The notes under the pieces were generated by a model. It was given only the letters and a program-made list of their open reading frames with translations. It searched no databases and had not been told where the DNA came from. 64,000 bases of DNA from Luteococcus sp052116585 (lineage in GTDB: Bacteria; Actinomycetota; Actinomycetes; Propionibacteriales; Propionibacteriaceae). How positions within the stretch are numbered: position 1 is the first letter of the stretch; each line of letters opens with the position of its first letter. Below are positions 34,747-43,307 of this stretch, piece after piece. Both the position numbers and the translations under genes were made by a program. Where the stretch lies: assembly GCF_052116585.1 (NCBI RefSeq), contig NZ_JBQKKT010000006.1, forward strand, positions 1 through 64,000, in the 5' to 3' direction.

Positions 34747-35073
34747 TCAGTGCCGGTCGACCAGGGCCCAGCTGGCCAGCGCCGTCACCCCGGCGACGGT
34801 GAAGACCGACGGCCAGGCGCCGATCTTCTTCGCCAGCGGGTGGGATCCACCGAAGGCCCCCAGGTAGAGCGCGGTCAACCCGGCCGTGGTCAGAGCGCCC
34901 TTCTCCTTCCACTTCATGCCGGCGGCCACGCCCGCCGCAGCCAGAACGGCCCCACCCAACGGCCGGTTGCCACTGAACCGGGCCACCGCATAACCACCCA
35001 CCAGACCCGCGGCGCTGGTCACCGCGCTCGGAACCTGGCAGGCCGCCGTGCCCGCGCAACACTTCTTCCCCAT
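34747..35073 (-). CDS. small glycine/alanine-rich membrane protein, unknown
   Basis: A 108-aa protein with a cysteine cluster at the start (MGKKCCAGTAACQ) and three or four short hydrophobic segments (VTSAAGLVGGYAVARF, GGAVLAAAGVAAGM, LTTAGLTALYLGAFGG, VFTVAGVTALASWAL). No family recognised. I place the start at ATG 35073 with GGGGGAGGA 6 bases upstream; the same GGGGGAGGA ribosome site is duplicated just upstream with two more in-frame ATGs (35097, 35109), a local tandem duplication. Confidence 0.6.
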   Translation of the reverse strand: MGKKCCAGTAACQVPSAVTSAAGLVGGYAVARFSGNRPLGGAVLAAAGVAAGMKWKEKGALTTAGLTALYLGAFGGSHPLAKKIGAWPSVFTVAGVTALASWALVDRH

Positions 35074-35163
35074 CAGATTTCCTCCCCCATACATGTCCTC
35101 CCCCATCACAGCTCCTCAACGTCTCGATGTGCAGACGTGCCGTTCGCAAACCTGCCCTGGAGC

Positions 35164-36093
35164 CTAGCCCGGCACCCGGCGCAGGCCATGACGTCCGCCA
35201 CCCACAGCGCCCAGGAACTCGTCGACGCGCTTGACCACCTCGTCGTGCCAGATCAGCTTGCGATGGCCCTGGTTGGCGGTCACCATCAGCTCCGATCCGG
35301 GCCACATCTCGTGCAATTCCTCCGAGGCCGACAGCGGATTCTCGGGGTCGCCCTCGTCGTGTACCACGAGCATCTGCGGACAGTCCTCGCGGGCCGCCAT
35401 CCGGGCGACATCGCGGCGCAGGTCGAAATCAGCCAGCTCCGCGCCCAGGCGGGCCTCGACCTGCTGGGCGAAGATGGCTCGGGTGCGGGGCCCCATCCCC
35501 ACCACCTGCGCAAACCAGTCGATGGCGGGCTCGATGGACACCTCGGGGGCGAACAGCACACACGCCCGCGGCATCGGGCGGCCGCGCAGTGCGCGCAGCA
35601 CCGCCATGGCCCCACGGCCGTGGGCCAGCACCACCGTCGGATTGCCGCCCTCGCCAATCACGGCCTCCACGGCCTGGGCCATCTCAACGGCCGATGCCAT
35701 GCCGAAGCCCTCCGCGCCGTGCGTCGAGCGTCCGTGGCTGGGCATGTCGAAGGCCACCACGCGGTAGCCGCGTTCCACCAGCGAGCCGATGTGCGCCTGC
35801 AGGAGCTGCCAGTGACCGCCCCAGCCGTGCACCAGCAGGGCGACGGGGCCCCGCTCGGGCCCGAAGGCATAGCCGGTGATCTCGGCGTCACCGCTCATCA
35901 AGAAGAAGGGCTCACCACCCGACGGGGTGTACTTGCCCAAGGTGCGTTCCTTGGGCGGCGCGGGCACCTGGAACCACAGGTCCACCCCCACGGCGGCAGC
36001 CCTCTGCGGCGAGATCTTCTCCAGCGCGGCCATCCTCAGCCGAGTGGCCAGCGGGGCCTTCACCTGTGCGGTCGCGGAATCTTTCCTGGACAT
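35164..36093 (-). CDS. alpha/beta-hydrolase fold protein lacking the nucleophile serine
   Basis: A 309-aa alpha/beta-hydrolase. The oxyanion segment LLVHGWGGHW (about 87-96), DMPSHGRSTH and the late histidine (QGHRKLIW) are present. At the nucleophile elbow, however, VVLAHGRGAMAVL (about 154-166) has glycine where GHSxG enzymes carry serine, so it is probably inactive as a hydrolase or uses other chemistry. ATG 36093 is the probable start; the frame runs further up without similarity. It is divergent from the oxidoreductase gene. Confidence 0.82.
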   Translation of the reverse strand: MSRKDSATAQVKAPLATRLRMAALEKISPQRAAAVGVDLWFQVPAPPKERTLGKYTPSGGEPFFLMSGDAEITGYAFGPERGPVALLVHGWGGHWQLLQAHIGSLVERGYRVVAFDMPSHGRSTHGAEGFGMASAVEMAQAVEAVIGEGGNPTVVLAHGRGAMAVLRALRGRPMPRACVLFAPEVSIEPAIDWFAQVVGMGPRTRAIFAQQVEARLGAELADFDLRRDVARMAAREDCPQMLVVHDEGDPENPLSASEELHEMWPGSELMVTANQGHRKLIWHDEVVKRVDEFLGAVGGGRHGLRRVPG

Positions 36094-36236
36094 TGCGTGG
36101 TCACCCTCCCCCGAGTGTGCAGGCACGTCTGCGCCCCATCGCTTCAGCGTAGAACAGGAGGCCAGTGTGCGGCAGGTGATCGGGTGCGCAAGACTGGTCC
36201 ACCCCACGGTTAGGGTGGGCAACCACGGGGAGGACG

Positions 36237-37232
36237 ATGCACATGCTCAATTTCGCCAGTGTCGGCACCAGCTCGATCGTCGAGCTCTTCGGCACCGCCG
36301 CCAGCCTCGTCGACGAGGTTGCCTGGGTGGCCGCCTGTTCCCGCGACGAGGCACGCGCCGCCTCCGTGGGCGGCCCACACGGAGCCCGGCCCGTCATCGG
36401 CCTCGAGGCCCTGGCACAGGCTCCCGACGTGGACGCCGTGTACATCGCGTCGCCCAATGCCCTGCACCATGAGCAGGCTCAGATGATGCTGGAGGCCGGC
36501 AAGCACGTCCTGCTGGAGAAGTCGGCTTGCGTGACGGCCGAGCAGTGGCGCGGGCTGGTCTCGATGGCCCAGGCGCGGGGTCTGGTGCTCCTGGAATCGG
36601 TGCGGGCGGTGCACGAGCCGCTGTGGCGCAGTGTCACGGCGCACATGGACAGTCTGGGCGAGGTCCGGCAGGTCAACCTGCAGATGTGCCAGCGCTCCCG
36701 CCGCTACGACAACTACCTCTCCGGACGGGTGGAGAACATCTTCCGGCCGGAGATGGGCGCCGGCGCGCTGATGGACCTGGGCGTGTATGCCCTGCATCCC
36801 CTGACGACGCTGTTCGGGCTGCCGACGCGGGTGCAGAGTTCCAGCGTCAAGCTGTCCAATGGCATCGACGGGGCCACCACCCTGCTACTTGACTACCCCG
36901 GATTCACCGCGACCATCGCCTGTTCCAAGGTCTCCGGCAATGCCGGCGGCAGTGTGATCGCGGGTGAGGACGCCAGCCTGCTGCTGGACCGCATCGACGA
37001 CCCGCACCGGCTGCAGATCGTCTGGAACCAGGGCGGCGGAACGGAGGAGGTCCCTCTGGACAAGTCGCTGCCGCAGCAGGCCCATGTCCTGCGCTCCTTC
37101 GCCAGGATGGTGGCGGACCCGCGGCTGGCGCTGATTCACCAGCAGGCCACCGATGATGCCCTCACGGTGATGGACGAGGCGCGACGCCAGGTGGGGCTGG
37201 TGCTGCCGGGTGACCCCGAGTGGGGCATCTGA
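36237..37232 (+). CDS. Gfo/Idh/MocA family oxidoreductase
   Basis: A 331-aa NAD(P)-dependent sugar-type dehydrogenase. N-terminal Rossmann domain with VDAVYIASPNALHHEQ and HVLLEKSACVTAEQW (catalytic EKxx segment, about residue 99); C-terminal beta-sheet domain contains MGAGALMDLGVYALHPLTTLFG. The start is ATG 36237, though ATG 36243 is equally placed relative to GGGGAGG. Substrate unknown; sits before a glucokinase gene in the same direction, which suggests sugar metabolism only loosely. Confidence 0.88.
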   Translation: MHMLNFASVGTSSIVELFGTAASLVDEVAWVAACSRDEARAASVGGPHGARPVIGLEALAQAPDVDAVYIASPNALHHEQAQMMLEAGKHVLLEKSACVTAEQWRGLVSMAQARGLVLLESVRAVHEPLWRSVTAHMDSLGEVRQVNLQMCQRSRRYDNYLSGRVENIFRPEMGAGALMDLGVYALHPLTTLFGLPTRVQSSSVKLSNGIDGATTLLLDYPGFTATIACSKVSGNAGGSVIAGEDASLLLDRIDDPHRLQIVWNQGGGTEEVPLDKSLPQQAHVLRSFARMVADPRLALIHQQATDDALTVMDEARRQVGLVLPGDPEWGI

Positions 37233-37375
37233 TCTGGACTCGAATCGAACCGACTGGCCAGGCCAGCAGCTGGCCGGACGGGCACCAGACATGACCGATC
37301 AGCAGTGGTTGAATGACCCCCAGGTGTGGACACGGCGCCACGGGTGCCGGCACCAGAGGTCACTGGGGAGTGAGC

Positions 37376-38329
37376 ATGGCACTGGCCATCGGAGTTGATG
37401 TCGGCGGGACCAAGATCGCGGCAGGTGTGGTGGACGAGTGGGGCAAGATCGTCGCCCAGCTGCGCCAGCCAACCCCCGCGGGCAGCTCCGACGAGGTGGC
37501 ATCCACCATCGCGGCGATGGCCCAGCAACTGGCCGACGAGCACGGCGCCACCAGCATCGGGATCGGCGCCGCTGGCTTCGTCGACGAGGATCGTGCCCAG
37601 GTGGTCTTTGCCCCCAACCTGGCCTGGCGCAATGAACCCTTGAAGGCGCGCATCGAGCAGGCCACCGGCATTCCCACCGTCGTTGAGAATGACGCGAATG
37701 CGGCGGGCTGGGCGGAGAACCGCTTCGGCGCGGCGCAGGATGCCCGCTCCGCCGTGGTGCTGACCATCGGCACCGGCGTGGGAGGGGCCATCATCAACAA
37801 CAACCAGCTGGTGCGCGGCGCCAACGGATTCGCCGGGGAGCTGGGGCACTTCATCATCCGCCCCGGCGGCCGCCGCTGCGGTTGTGGCCTGCGCGGGTGT
37901 TGGGAGCGTTACGGATCGGGCAGTGCCCTGGTTCTGGAGGCGCGCGAGCTCGCCAGCGTGGCACCCCACCGGGCGGAGCGACTGCTGGAGCTGGCCGGCG
38001 GCAATCCCCTGCAGGTGCAGGGTCACCACATCTCCCAGGCCGCCCGCGAGGGCGATCCGGCGGCGCTGGACTGCTTCGAGACGCTGGGCGACTGGATCGG
38101 CCGTGGCATGGCCGTCATCGACGCGATCCTGGACCCCGATGTCTTCGTGCTGGCCGGTGGCGTGGCCGAGGCGGGAGACCTGTTGCGCGAACCCGTGTTG
38201 AAGAGTTTCCACAAGCGCTTGACCGCCCAGGGCTACCGGGATGCCCCGCACGTGCGGCTCGCGACGCTGGGCAATGACGCGGGGTTGATCGGCGCCGCCG
38301 ACCTCTCCCGGGTGGCGGAGACCGCCTGA
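37376..38329 (+). CDS. glk: ROK-family glucokinase
   Basis: A 317-aa ROK sugar kinase, probably ATP- or polyphosphate-dependent glucokinase. It shows DVGGTK at the start (phosphate 1), VENDANAAGWAE, LTIGTGVGGAIINN, and the ROK zinc motif CGCGLRGCWERYGSG. ELGH is present as the catalytic region (FAGELGHFII). ATG 37376 is 5 bases from GGGGAG. It probably serves glucose released by the trehalose module elsewhere in the window. A 143-bp gap without features precedes it. Confidence 0.9.
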   Translation: MALAIGVDVGGTKIAAGVVDEWGKIVAQLRQPTPAGSSDEVASTIAAMAQQLADEHGATSIGIGAAGFVDEDRAQVVFAPNLAWRNEPLKARIEQATGIPTVVENDANAAGWAENRFGAAQDARSAVVLTIGTGVGGAIINNNQLVRGANGFAGELGHFIIRPGGRRCGCGLRGCWERYGSGSALVLEARELASVAPHRAERLLELAGGNPLQVQGHHISQAAREGDPAALDCFETLGDWIGRGMAVIDAILDPDVFVLAGGVAEAGDLLREPVLKSFHKRLTAQGYRDAPHVRLATLGNDAGLIGAADLSRVAETA

Positions 38330-38410
38330 TCCTCCGCGGCGAGATCCCGCCCGGGCGTCTTCCCCGCCGTGCGTCTTCCCCGCCGTGCGTCTGCCCCACC
38401 CGGGCGTACG

Positions 38411-38475
38411 GAAACAGATGCATACGCGGTGTCCAGCGCAGTATGTGCACTGGACACCGCATATGCATCTGTTTC
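38411..38475. repeat. dispersed palindrome, copy 5
   Basis: 65-bp inverted repeat GAAACAGATGCAT...GTTTC with loop GTATG. Middle ACGCGGTGTC against GACACCGCAT; two mismatches (C against A) weaken it. It lies 82 bases past the glucokinase stop, between convergent genes; the outer CGCCAG end is lost. Confidence 0.95.
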
Positions 38476-38560
38476 GGTGCAGGTGGGGGACTGGGCGGAG
38501 GCGCACGGGGGCGTACGGAAAACAGGCGGGGCCTATCGGGGGCTGACAGACGCAATCGGG

Positions 38561-39265
38561 TCAGCGACGCATCGCATCGTGCACCACCAGCGCGGCCTGC
38601 ACCCGGTTCTCGGCGCCGAGCTTGGCCAGGATGCTGGACACGTGCGCCTTCACCGTGGGCAGGGAAAGGTGGAGTTGCGAGGCGATCTCGGCATTGGCCA
38701 GGCCGTCGGCCAGGGCGTCGGCCACCTCGCGCTCCCGGGCCGTGAGCGCCTCCAGCCGACGTCTGGCATCGGCCGCCTGCCCTTGGTCCTTCACCGTGCC
38801 GGCGGCCCGCATCATCACCTGGGCCAGGACGGTTGGCGACAGGGCCGGTTCGCCCTCTGCGACGGCCTGTACGGCGCTGATGATGCGCGGAGGAGGCGTG
38901 TCCTTGAGCAGGAATCCAGAGGCGCCGGCGCGAATGGCCTCCACCACCAGCTCGTCGGCATCAAAGGTGGTCAACACCAGCACCTTGGCCTCCGGGCGGG
39001 CGGCCAGCACCTGCCGGGTGGCCTCGATGCCGTCAGTGCGTGGCATCCGGATGTCCATCAGCACCACATCGGCCTGCTCACGGGCCACCACCTCTGCGGC
39101 GCCGAAGCCGTCGTCATGCTCGGCCACCACATTGATCCGGGGGCCACGCAGCATCAGCCGGAGGCCGGCGCGCACCAGGGCGTCGTCGTCGACGATCACC
39201 ACGCGGAGCGGGGGACGCTCGTCGCCCCCGCCAACGGAAGCTGCCTGGTCAGGGGAATCGCTCAT
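38561..39265 (-). CDS. NarL/FixJ-type response regulator
   Basis: A 234-aa regulator: receiver domain with VVIVDDD (acidic pocket, about 22-28), phosphorylation site VVLMDIRMP (D71), TTFD and K (LKD, about 121); LuxR-type HTH at the C-terminus (LTAREREVADALADGLANAEIA). ATG overlaps the kinase stop (ATGA). A separating sequence between domains (GQAADARRRLEA) is short. Target genes are probably the divergent ABC genes. Confidence 0.93.
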   Translation of the reverse strand: MSDSPDQAASVGGGDERPPLRVVIVDDDALVRAGLRLMLRGPRINVVAEHDDGFGAAEVVAREQADVVLMDIRMPRTDGIEATRQVLAARPEAKVLVLTTFDADELVVEAIRAGASGFLLKDTPPPRIISAVQAVAEGEPALSPTVLAQVMMRAAGTVKDQGQAADARRRLEALTAREREVADALADGLANAEIASQLHLSLPTVKAHVSSILAKLGAENRVQAALVVHDAMRR

Positions 39266-40512
39266 GATCCAATCCTCACATTCCAGGGCAGTCGCGCCCG
39301 TACGACGAACTCGGTTCCGGTGCGGGCGCCCACCAGGGTGCCGCCCGCCAGTTCGGCCCGCTCACGCAGGCCAGCCAACCCCAGACCTGCACCCGGCACC
39401 CCCGTGGGCTCGTTGCCCAGGGGATTGCGCACACAAATCTCCAGACCGCGCTCGGCATCGCCGTCCACCTCCACCAGCACCGGGAGCGACTGCGCGTGTT
39501 TGCGGGCATTGGTCAGGGACTCCTGGATGATGCGGTGCGCGTGGCGGGCGGTGCTGGGGCTCAATTCCGCAGAGCGTGGCCAGAACTCGTCGGGCACCCT
39601 CAACTGCACCCTGGCACCGGCTGACTCCTCCTGCGCCACCAGCGCGGGCAGGTCCAGCAGCGACGGCTGCGGCGGTGCCACCGGATCCGTCTCCTCGGCA
39701 CGCAGCACTCCGAGCACCTCGCGCAATTCCTCCAGAGCCTGGTGGCTGGTCTCGCGGATCAGGTTCGCAGTCTCCCGCGATTCCTGCGGTGTCAGGTCGT
39801 CCTTGAAGGCCAGCACCCCGGCGTGCAGGCTGATCAGGCTGATCTTGTGCGCCAGAACGTCGTGCATCTCGCGGGCGATCCGGGCGCGCTCGGCGATCTG
39901 GGCCTGCGCGACGCGGGCCCCCTGCTCCAGCTGCGCCAGTTCCGCCGCCGTGCGCCAGGACCGCACGAGCTCGGCGCGAGCTCCTCGGTTCCATCCGATG
40001 GCCATCACGATGCCGAAGACGAGCAGCTGCAAGACCAGAAGGAAGGCCACACCGCCGGCGCCGCCGCGCAAGAGGGACCCATCGGCCGTGGCGTGACCGG
40101 AGACCACGAGGTCATTCACCACGCCGCCGATCATCCAGACGGTGCCGACGACCAGGACCTCGGGCCAGCGTCGCCGCGCCGCCAAGGCGAGCAGCGCCGC
40201 GAGGGCAGCGGGCAGAATCCCCGCGGAGACGAAGCAGGCCAGCAACAGCAGGCCAGTGACCACGCGCGGATGGCTGTGCCGCCAGACGATCGCTGGTGTC
40301 AGGACCAGGGTGACAAGCAGATCCACGCCCATGTAGGCGTGCGCGACGTGGGGCACCGGAAGGTCCAAGGCCTCGTACCAGACCGCGAGCCACAGCGACA
40401 GACCGATCGCGTAGCACAGCAGCACCCGCCACGCCTGGGACGCGATCCGACGCCAGCGCGGGCGTCGCTCGGTCTCGTAGCGGGCGGCCACCGCCACCAC
40501 TGGGCTGCTCAT
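39262..40512 (-). CDS. sensor histidine kinase (NarL-partner, HisKA_3 type)
   Basis: A 416-aa kinase with about six N-terminal membrane segments (no extracellular domain, so it probably senses within the membrane). Its H-box is REMHDVLAHKISLISLHAGVL; the ATPase has NARKHAQS (N-box) and GLGLAGLRERAELAGG (G-box). ATG 40512 follows a TAGACT -10-like box by 7 bases, suggesting a leaderless transcript; the upstream frame has no support. Coupled to the response regulator; divergent from the ABC genes. Confidence 0.92.
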   Translation of the reverse strand: MSSPVVAVAARYETERRPRWRRIASQAWRVLLCYAIGLSLWLAVWYEALDLPVPHVAHAYMGVDLLVTLVLTPAIVWRHSHPRVVTGLLLLACFVSAGILPAALAALLALAARRRWPEVLVVGTVWMIGGVVNDLVVSGHATADGSLLRGGAGGVAFLLVLQLLVFGIVMAIGWNRGARAELVRSWRTAAELAQLEQGARVAQAQIAERARIAREMHDVLAHKISLISLHAGVLAFKDDLTPQESRETANLIRETSHQALEELREVLGVLRAEETDPVAPPQPSLLDLPALVAQEESAGARVQLRVPDEFWPRSAELSPSTARHAHRIIQESLTNARKHAQSLPVLVEVDGDAERGLEICVRNPLGNEPTGVPGAGLGLAGLRERAELAGGTLVGARTGTEFVVRARLPWNVRIGS

Positions 40513-40679
40513 GACGGTCAGTCTAGGGACCGGCCCTGACACTCTCGTCGCCCATGGCTTGCGGCACTTCCGGCAGCCAGCGCTGCTGGGCGACCCGAGC
40601 CGCAATCCGAGACTTCAGTAGGGGGCCTGATGGGCCACCGACCGATGCTTCCCCCCGCAACTGGTGCAAGGTTGGGGCC

Positions 40680-41588
40680 ATGATCGTCGCAGACCGTCTC
40701 ACCAAGAGCTATGGCCAGCAGCTGGCCGTGGACTCCGTGAGCTTTGCCGCCACCCCCGGGCGGGTCTGTGCCCTGGCCGGCGTGCTCGGATCGGGACGTT
40801 CGACGATCCTGCGGATGGTCTGCGGGCTGACCCCGCCCACCAGTGGTTCCGCCCTGGTCCTGGGACGCCCCTTCCAGGAGCTGCCCAATCCGTCGAGGCA
40901 CGTGGGTGTGATGCTCGACGCCTCCGCCCAGCACCCCGGACGGACCGGGCAGGAGGTCTTGCAGCTGGCAGCCCTCGTCGCGGGGGTGCCGCGCACTCGC
41001 ATCGAGGAGGTGCGGCAAGCCGTCCTGTTGGGTGCAGATGATCTGCGACGCAAGGTACGCGACTACACCGCGACCATGCGTCAGCAGCTGGCGCTGGCGG
41101 CCGCCCTGATTGGCCGCCCATCGGTGCTGGTGCTCGACGAACCGGCCACCCAGCTGGGAGCGCAGGGCCGCGCGCGCCTCGACGGCCTGCTGCGTTCGGT
41201 GGCCCGTGATGGTGGCACCGTGCTGTTCACCGCGCGCACGGTGGGCGAGGTCGAACTGCTCGCCGACGACGTGGTGGTCATGTCCGCCGGGCGCGTGGTG
41301 GCCGCGGGCTCCGTTTCCGAGCTGATGAGCGATCCGGGCAGTATCGCCGATTCCGAACAGCGCGACCTGCTGTTGCACACGCTGCTGACCGCGGGCATCG
41401 GCTGCCGAGTGCGGCCGGACCGCACCCTCGACGTGAGCGCGACGCCCGAGCGGGTAGGTCAAGTGGCCAGGGATGCCGGGATCGCCCTCACCGAGCTGCG
41501 GCGTTCTGAGCGCAGCCCGCTGGACAACTTGTTGGAAGCACCGCGAGACGGATCCGCCGGCTCCGACCTACGACGGGTGGTGGCATGA
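40680..41588 (+). CDS. ABC transporter ATPase with degenerate catalytic motifs
   Basis: A 302-aa ABC-2-type ATPase. The fold is clear (VDSVSFAATPGRVCALAG, Walker B VLVLDEPATQLG) but key residues have changed: Walker A reads GVLGSGRST (34-42) with arginine in place of lysine; the signature LSGG position is YTATM (129-133); the H-loop histidine is replaced (FTARTVGEVE, about R186). These substitutions predict weak or no hydrolysis. A C-terminal extension (about 80 aa) is typical of bacitracin-type ATPases. It is cotranscribed with the permease (ATGA overlap). Confidence 0.88.
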   Translation: MIVADRLTKSYGQQLAVDSVSFAATPGRVCALAGVLGSGRSTILRMVCGLTPPTSGSALVLGRPFQELPNPSRHVGVMLDASAQHPGRTGQEVLQLAALVAGVPRTRIEEVRQAVLLGADDLRRKVRDYTATMRQQLALAAALIGRPSVLVLDEPATQLGAQGRARLDGLLRSVARDGGTVLFTARTVGEVELLADDVVVMSAGRVVAAGSVSELMSDPGSIADSEQRDLLLHTLLTAGIGCRVRPDRTLDVSATPERVGQVARDAGIALTELRRSERSPLDNLLEAPRDGSAGSDLRRVVA

Positions 41589-42403
41589 CCATGGAGTTGA
41601 TCGCCAGCAATGCCCACGCCACACCCGCGCCGCTCGTCGGCGCCCGCCCCGTACAGGCCCCGGGTGTCTCGCTGCTGCGCCTGACCCGCGTCGAGTTCCG
41701 CAAACAGGTCAACACACCGGCGGCCCAGGCGGTGCTGGTGCTGGTGCTGGTGGTGACCATCGCCACCATGGGGCCGGCGCTGTGGAGCGGGCGCCAGCAG
41801 GGCGTCGCGTTGGATGCCTTGCTGATCCGGGCCCTCGCACCGCAGGCCCTCCTGCTGCCGATCCTGGGAATTCTCACCGCCTGCAATGAGTGGAGTGAGC
41901 GCACTGCCCTGGTCACCTTCATCCAGGAGCCTCGCCGCTGGCGGGTGGTGGTGGCCAAGGTGACGGCCACCGCGGGACTCGCACTGGGCCTGGGAGTGCT
42001 GCCCTTGGGGTTGGTGTGGGTGGCTCAGCTGATGTCGTCGGTCCTGGCCCCCAACCACGTGCCCTCGCTGCAGGGGATCCCGCTCGCCCAGGTGTTGGCG
42101 ATCCTGACGGCCCAGGTGCTGTTGGTCATGCAGGGCATCGCCTTGGGCATGGCGATGCTCAGCATCCCGCTCTCGCTGTTGGTGTGGGCCAGTTGCCCGC
42201 TGGAGGTCGTCTTCCTTCGGATGAATGACCGGCTGTCGCAGTCGCAGGAGTGGCTGAGTCTGTCCCTGGCGGCCCGGGCGATTGCGGCCAATGGGTCTCC
42301 GACGCTCACGTCCTGGGCACAGCTGGGCACGGCTGGCATCATCTGGGTCTTCGTGCCGCTCTCGGTCGGGATGGTCCGTGTGTACACCAAGGAGCTGCCC
42401 TGA
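41585..42403 (+). CDS. ABC-2-type permease
   Basis: A 272-aa membrane protein with about six hydrophobic segments (QAVLVLVLVVTIATMG, LAPQALLLPILGIL, VTATAGLALGLGVLPLG, VLAILTAQVLLVMQG, MLSIPLSLLVWA, GTAGIIWVFVPLSVGM). Conserved in the ABC-2 style: FRKQVNTPAAQ and EWSERTALVTF. ATG 41585 overlaps the ATPase stop; a second ATG lies two codons on. The substrate is unknown. Confidence 0.85.
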   Translation: MTMELIASNAHATPAPLVGARPVQAPGVSLLRLTRVEFRKQVNTPAAQAVLVLVLVVTIATMGPALWSGRQQGVALDALLIRALAPQALLLPILGILTACNEWSERTALVTFIQEPRRWRVVVAKVTATAGLALGLGVLPLGLVWVAQLMSSVLAPNHVPSLQGIPLAQVLAILTAQVLLVMQGIALGMAMLSIPLSLLVWASCPLEVVFLRMNDRLSQSQEWLSLSLAARAIAANGSPTLTSWAQLGTAGIIWVFVPLSVGMVRVYTKELP

Positions 42404-42495
42404 CGCCGCAGCCGACGACCATCGTGACCTTCCGCTCCCCTACCTGCCCGGTCACCCGCCGGGTTGTCGCCTGACCACACGTCGGGCACCTTGAG

Positions 42496-42533
42496 GCAGC
42501 AGGCCCGCACCGGATGGGTGCGGGGCCTGCTGC
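42496..42533. terminator. hairpin after the ABC permease
   Basis: GCAGCAGGCCC-GCACC pairs with GGGTGCGGGGCCTGCTGC across a 4-nt loop, one bulged base. Between convergent genes. It is followed by a short direct repeat (GGACGCGGATCAG twice, 42562-42596). Confidence 0.55.
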
Positions 42534-42609
42534 ACAGGTCAGGACTGCGTGCAACTCAGAACGGGACGCGGATCAGTACTGGACGCGGATCAGAACCGGC
42601 GGCTGGAGC

Positions 42610-43086
42610 TCAGTACTGGACCGGGATCTCCGGGTCAGTGGTGATGCTGAGCCGCTCCTTGGCCAAGGTCTCCTCCACCTCGACGGCCGACCGCTGGGTG
42701 TCGACGATCAGCTGCACCTCTTCGTAGGGGACGGTGTCCACCACGACGCGCGGCACCTCCTGGTGCAGGACGTGCGTGGCCACCACCCGGCTGTTCACGG
42801 TGTCGGTGGAGCCGCGCACCGTCGACGGGTGGGCCGCCGGCACCGACTCGTCGGGGTACTCCACCACCAGCTCCTCACGCCGAACGGGAATGGTGATGGT
42901 GCGCTCCTCCGTGACGATGCGCCGGGTGACCTTCACCGTGGCCCACTCGTGCTTCTCGGCGTGCGCGACGATCCGCTCCTCGTGGCGCGTGACCTCGACG
43001 CCGTCGTCGTGCGTGCGCTTCATGCCGTCGTCGTGCGTGCGCACCGTGCCGTCTGCTCCTGCGGTGGTGAGTTCCTCGTCGCTCAT
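42610..43086 (-). CDS. DUF2382 (YsnF/AvaK-like) protein
   Basis: A 158-aa stress-type protein. The DUF2382 core runs from about residue 35: HEERIVAHAEKHEWATVKVTRRIV, VEYP and the VPYEEVQL segment. An N-terminal tandem (RTHDDGMK, RTHDDGVE) reflects a duplicated 18-bp unit. ATG 43086 has GGAGG upstream; the larger frame is unsupported. In other actinobacteria these proteins lie near stress and PRC-barrel genes; nothing like that is adjacent here. Confidence 0.82.
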   Translation of the reverse strand: MSDEELTTAGADGTVRTHDDGMKRTHDDGVEVTRHEERIVAHAEKHEWATVKVTRRIVTEERTITIPVRREELVVEYPDESVPAAHPSTVRGSTDTVNSRVVATHVLHQEVPRVVVDTVPYEEVQLIVDTQRSAVEVEETLAKERLSITTDPEIPVQY

Positions 43087-43307
43087 GTCCGGCTCCTCCC
43101 GTGTGGATGGCGGACGCCCCGCGGCGGGCAGCACCCCGGAACGCTCCTGTCTGCTGTGGCAGTTCGCTGTGGAAATGGTGTCACGGCTCGCTGGCCACAA
43201 CCTCCCCTATTCACCAATGGCTGAACGCTGGGCTCTGGTGGGACACTCCTCAACGCTGTTAGGTTCTCTGGAAGGCAGCACCGTGGCTGCCCCGAGCGGA
43301 GGACGGC

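Noticed and set aside
37233..37375. A possible tRNA-like stretch (CTCGAATCGAACC) before the glucokinase
   Set aside because: Only a T-arm-like string; no cloverleaf can be formed.
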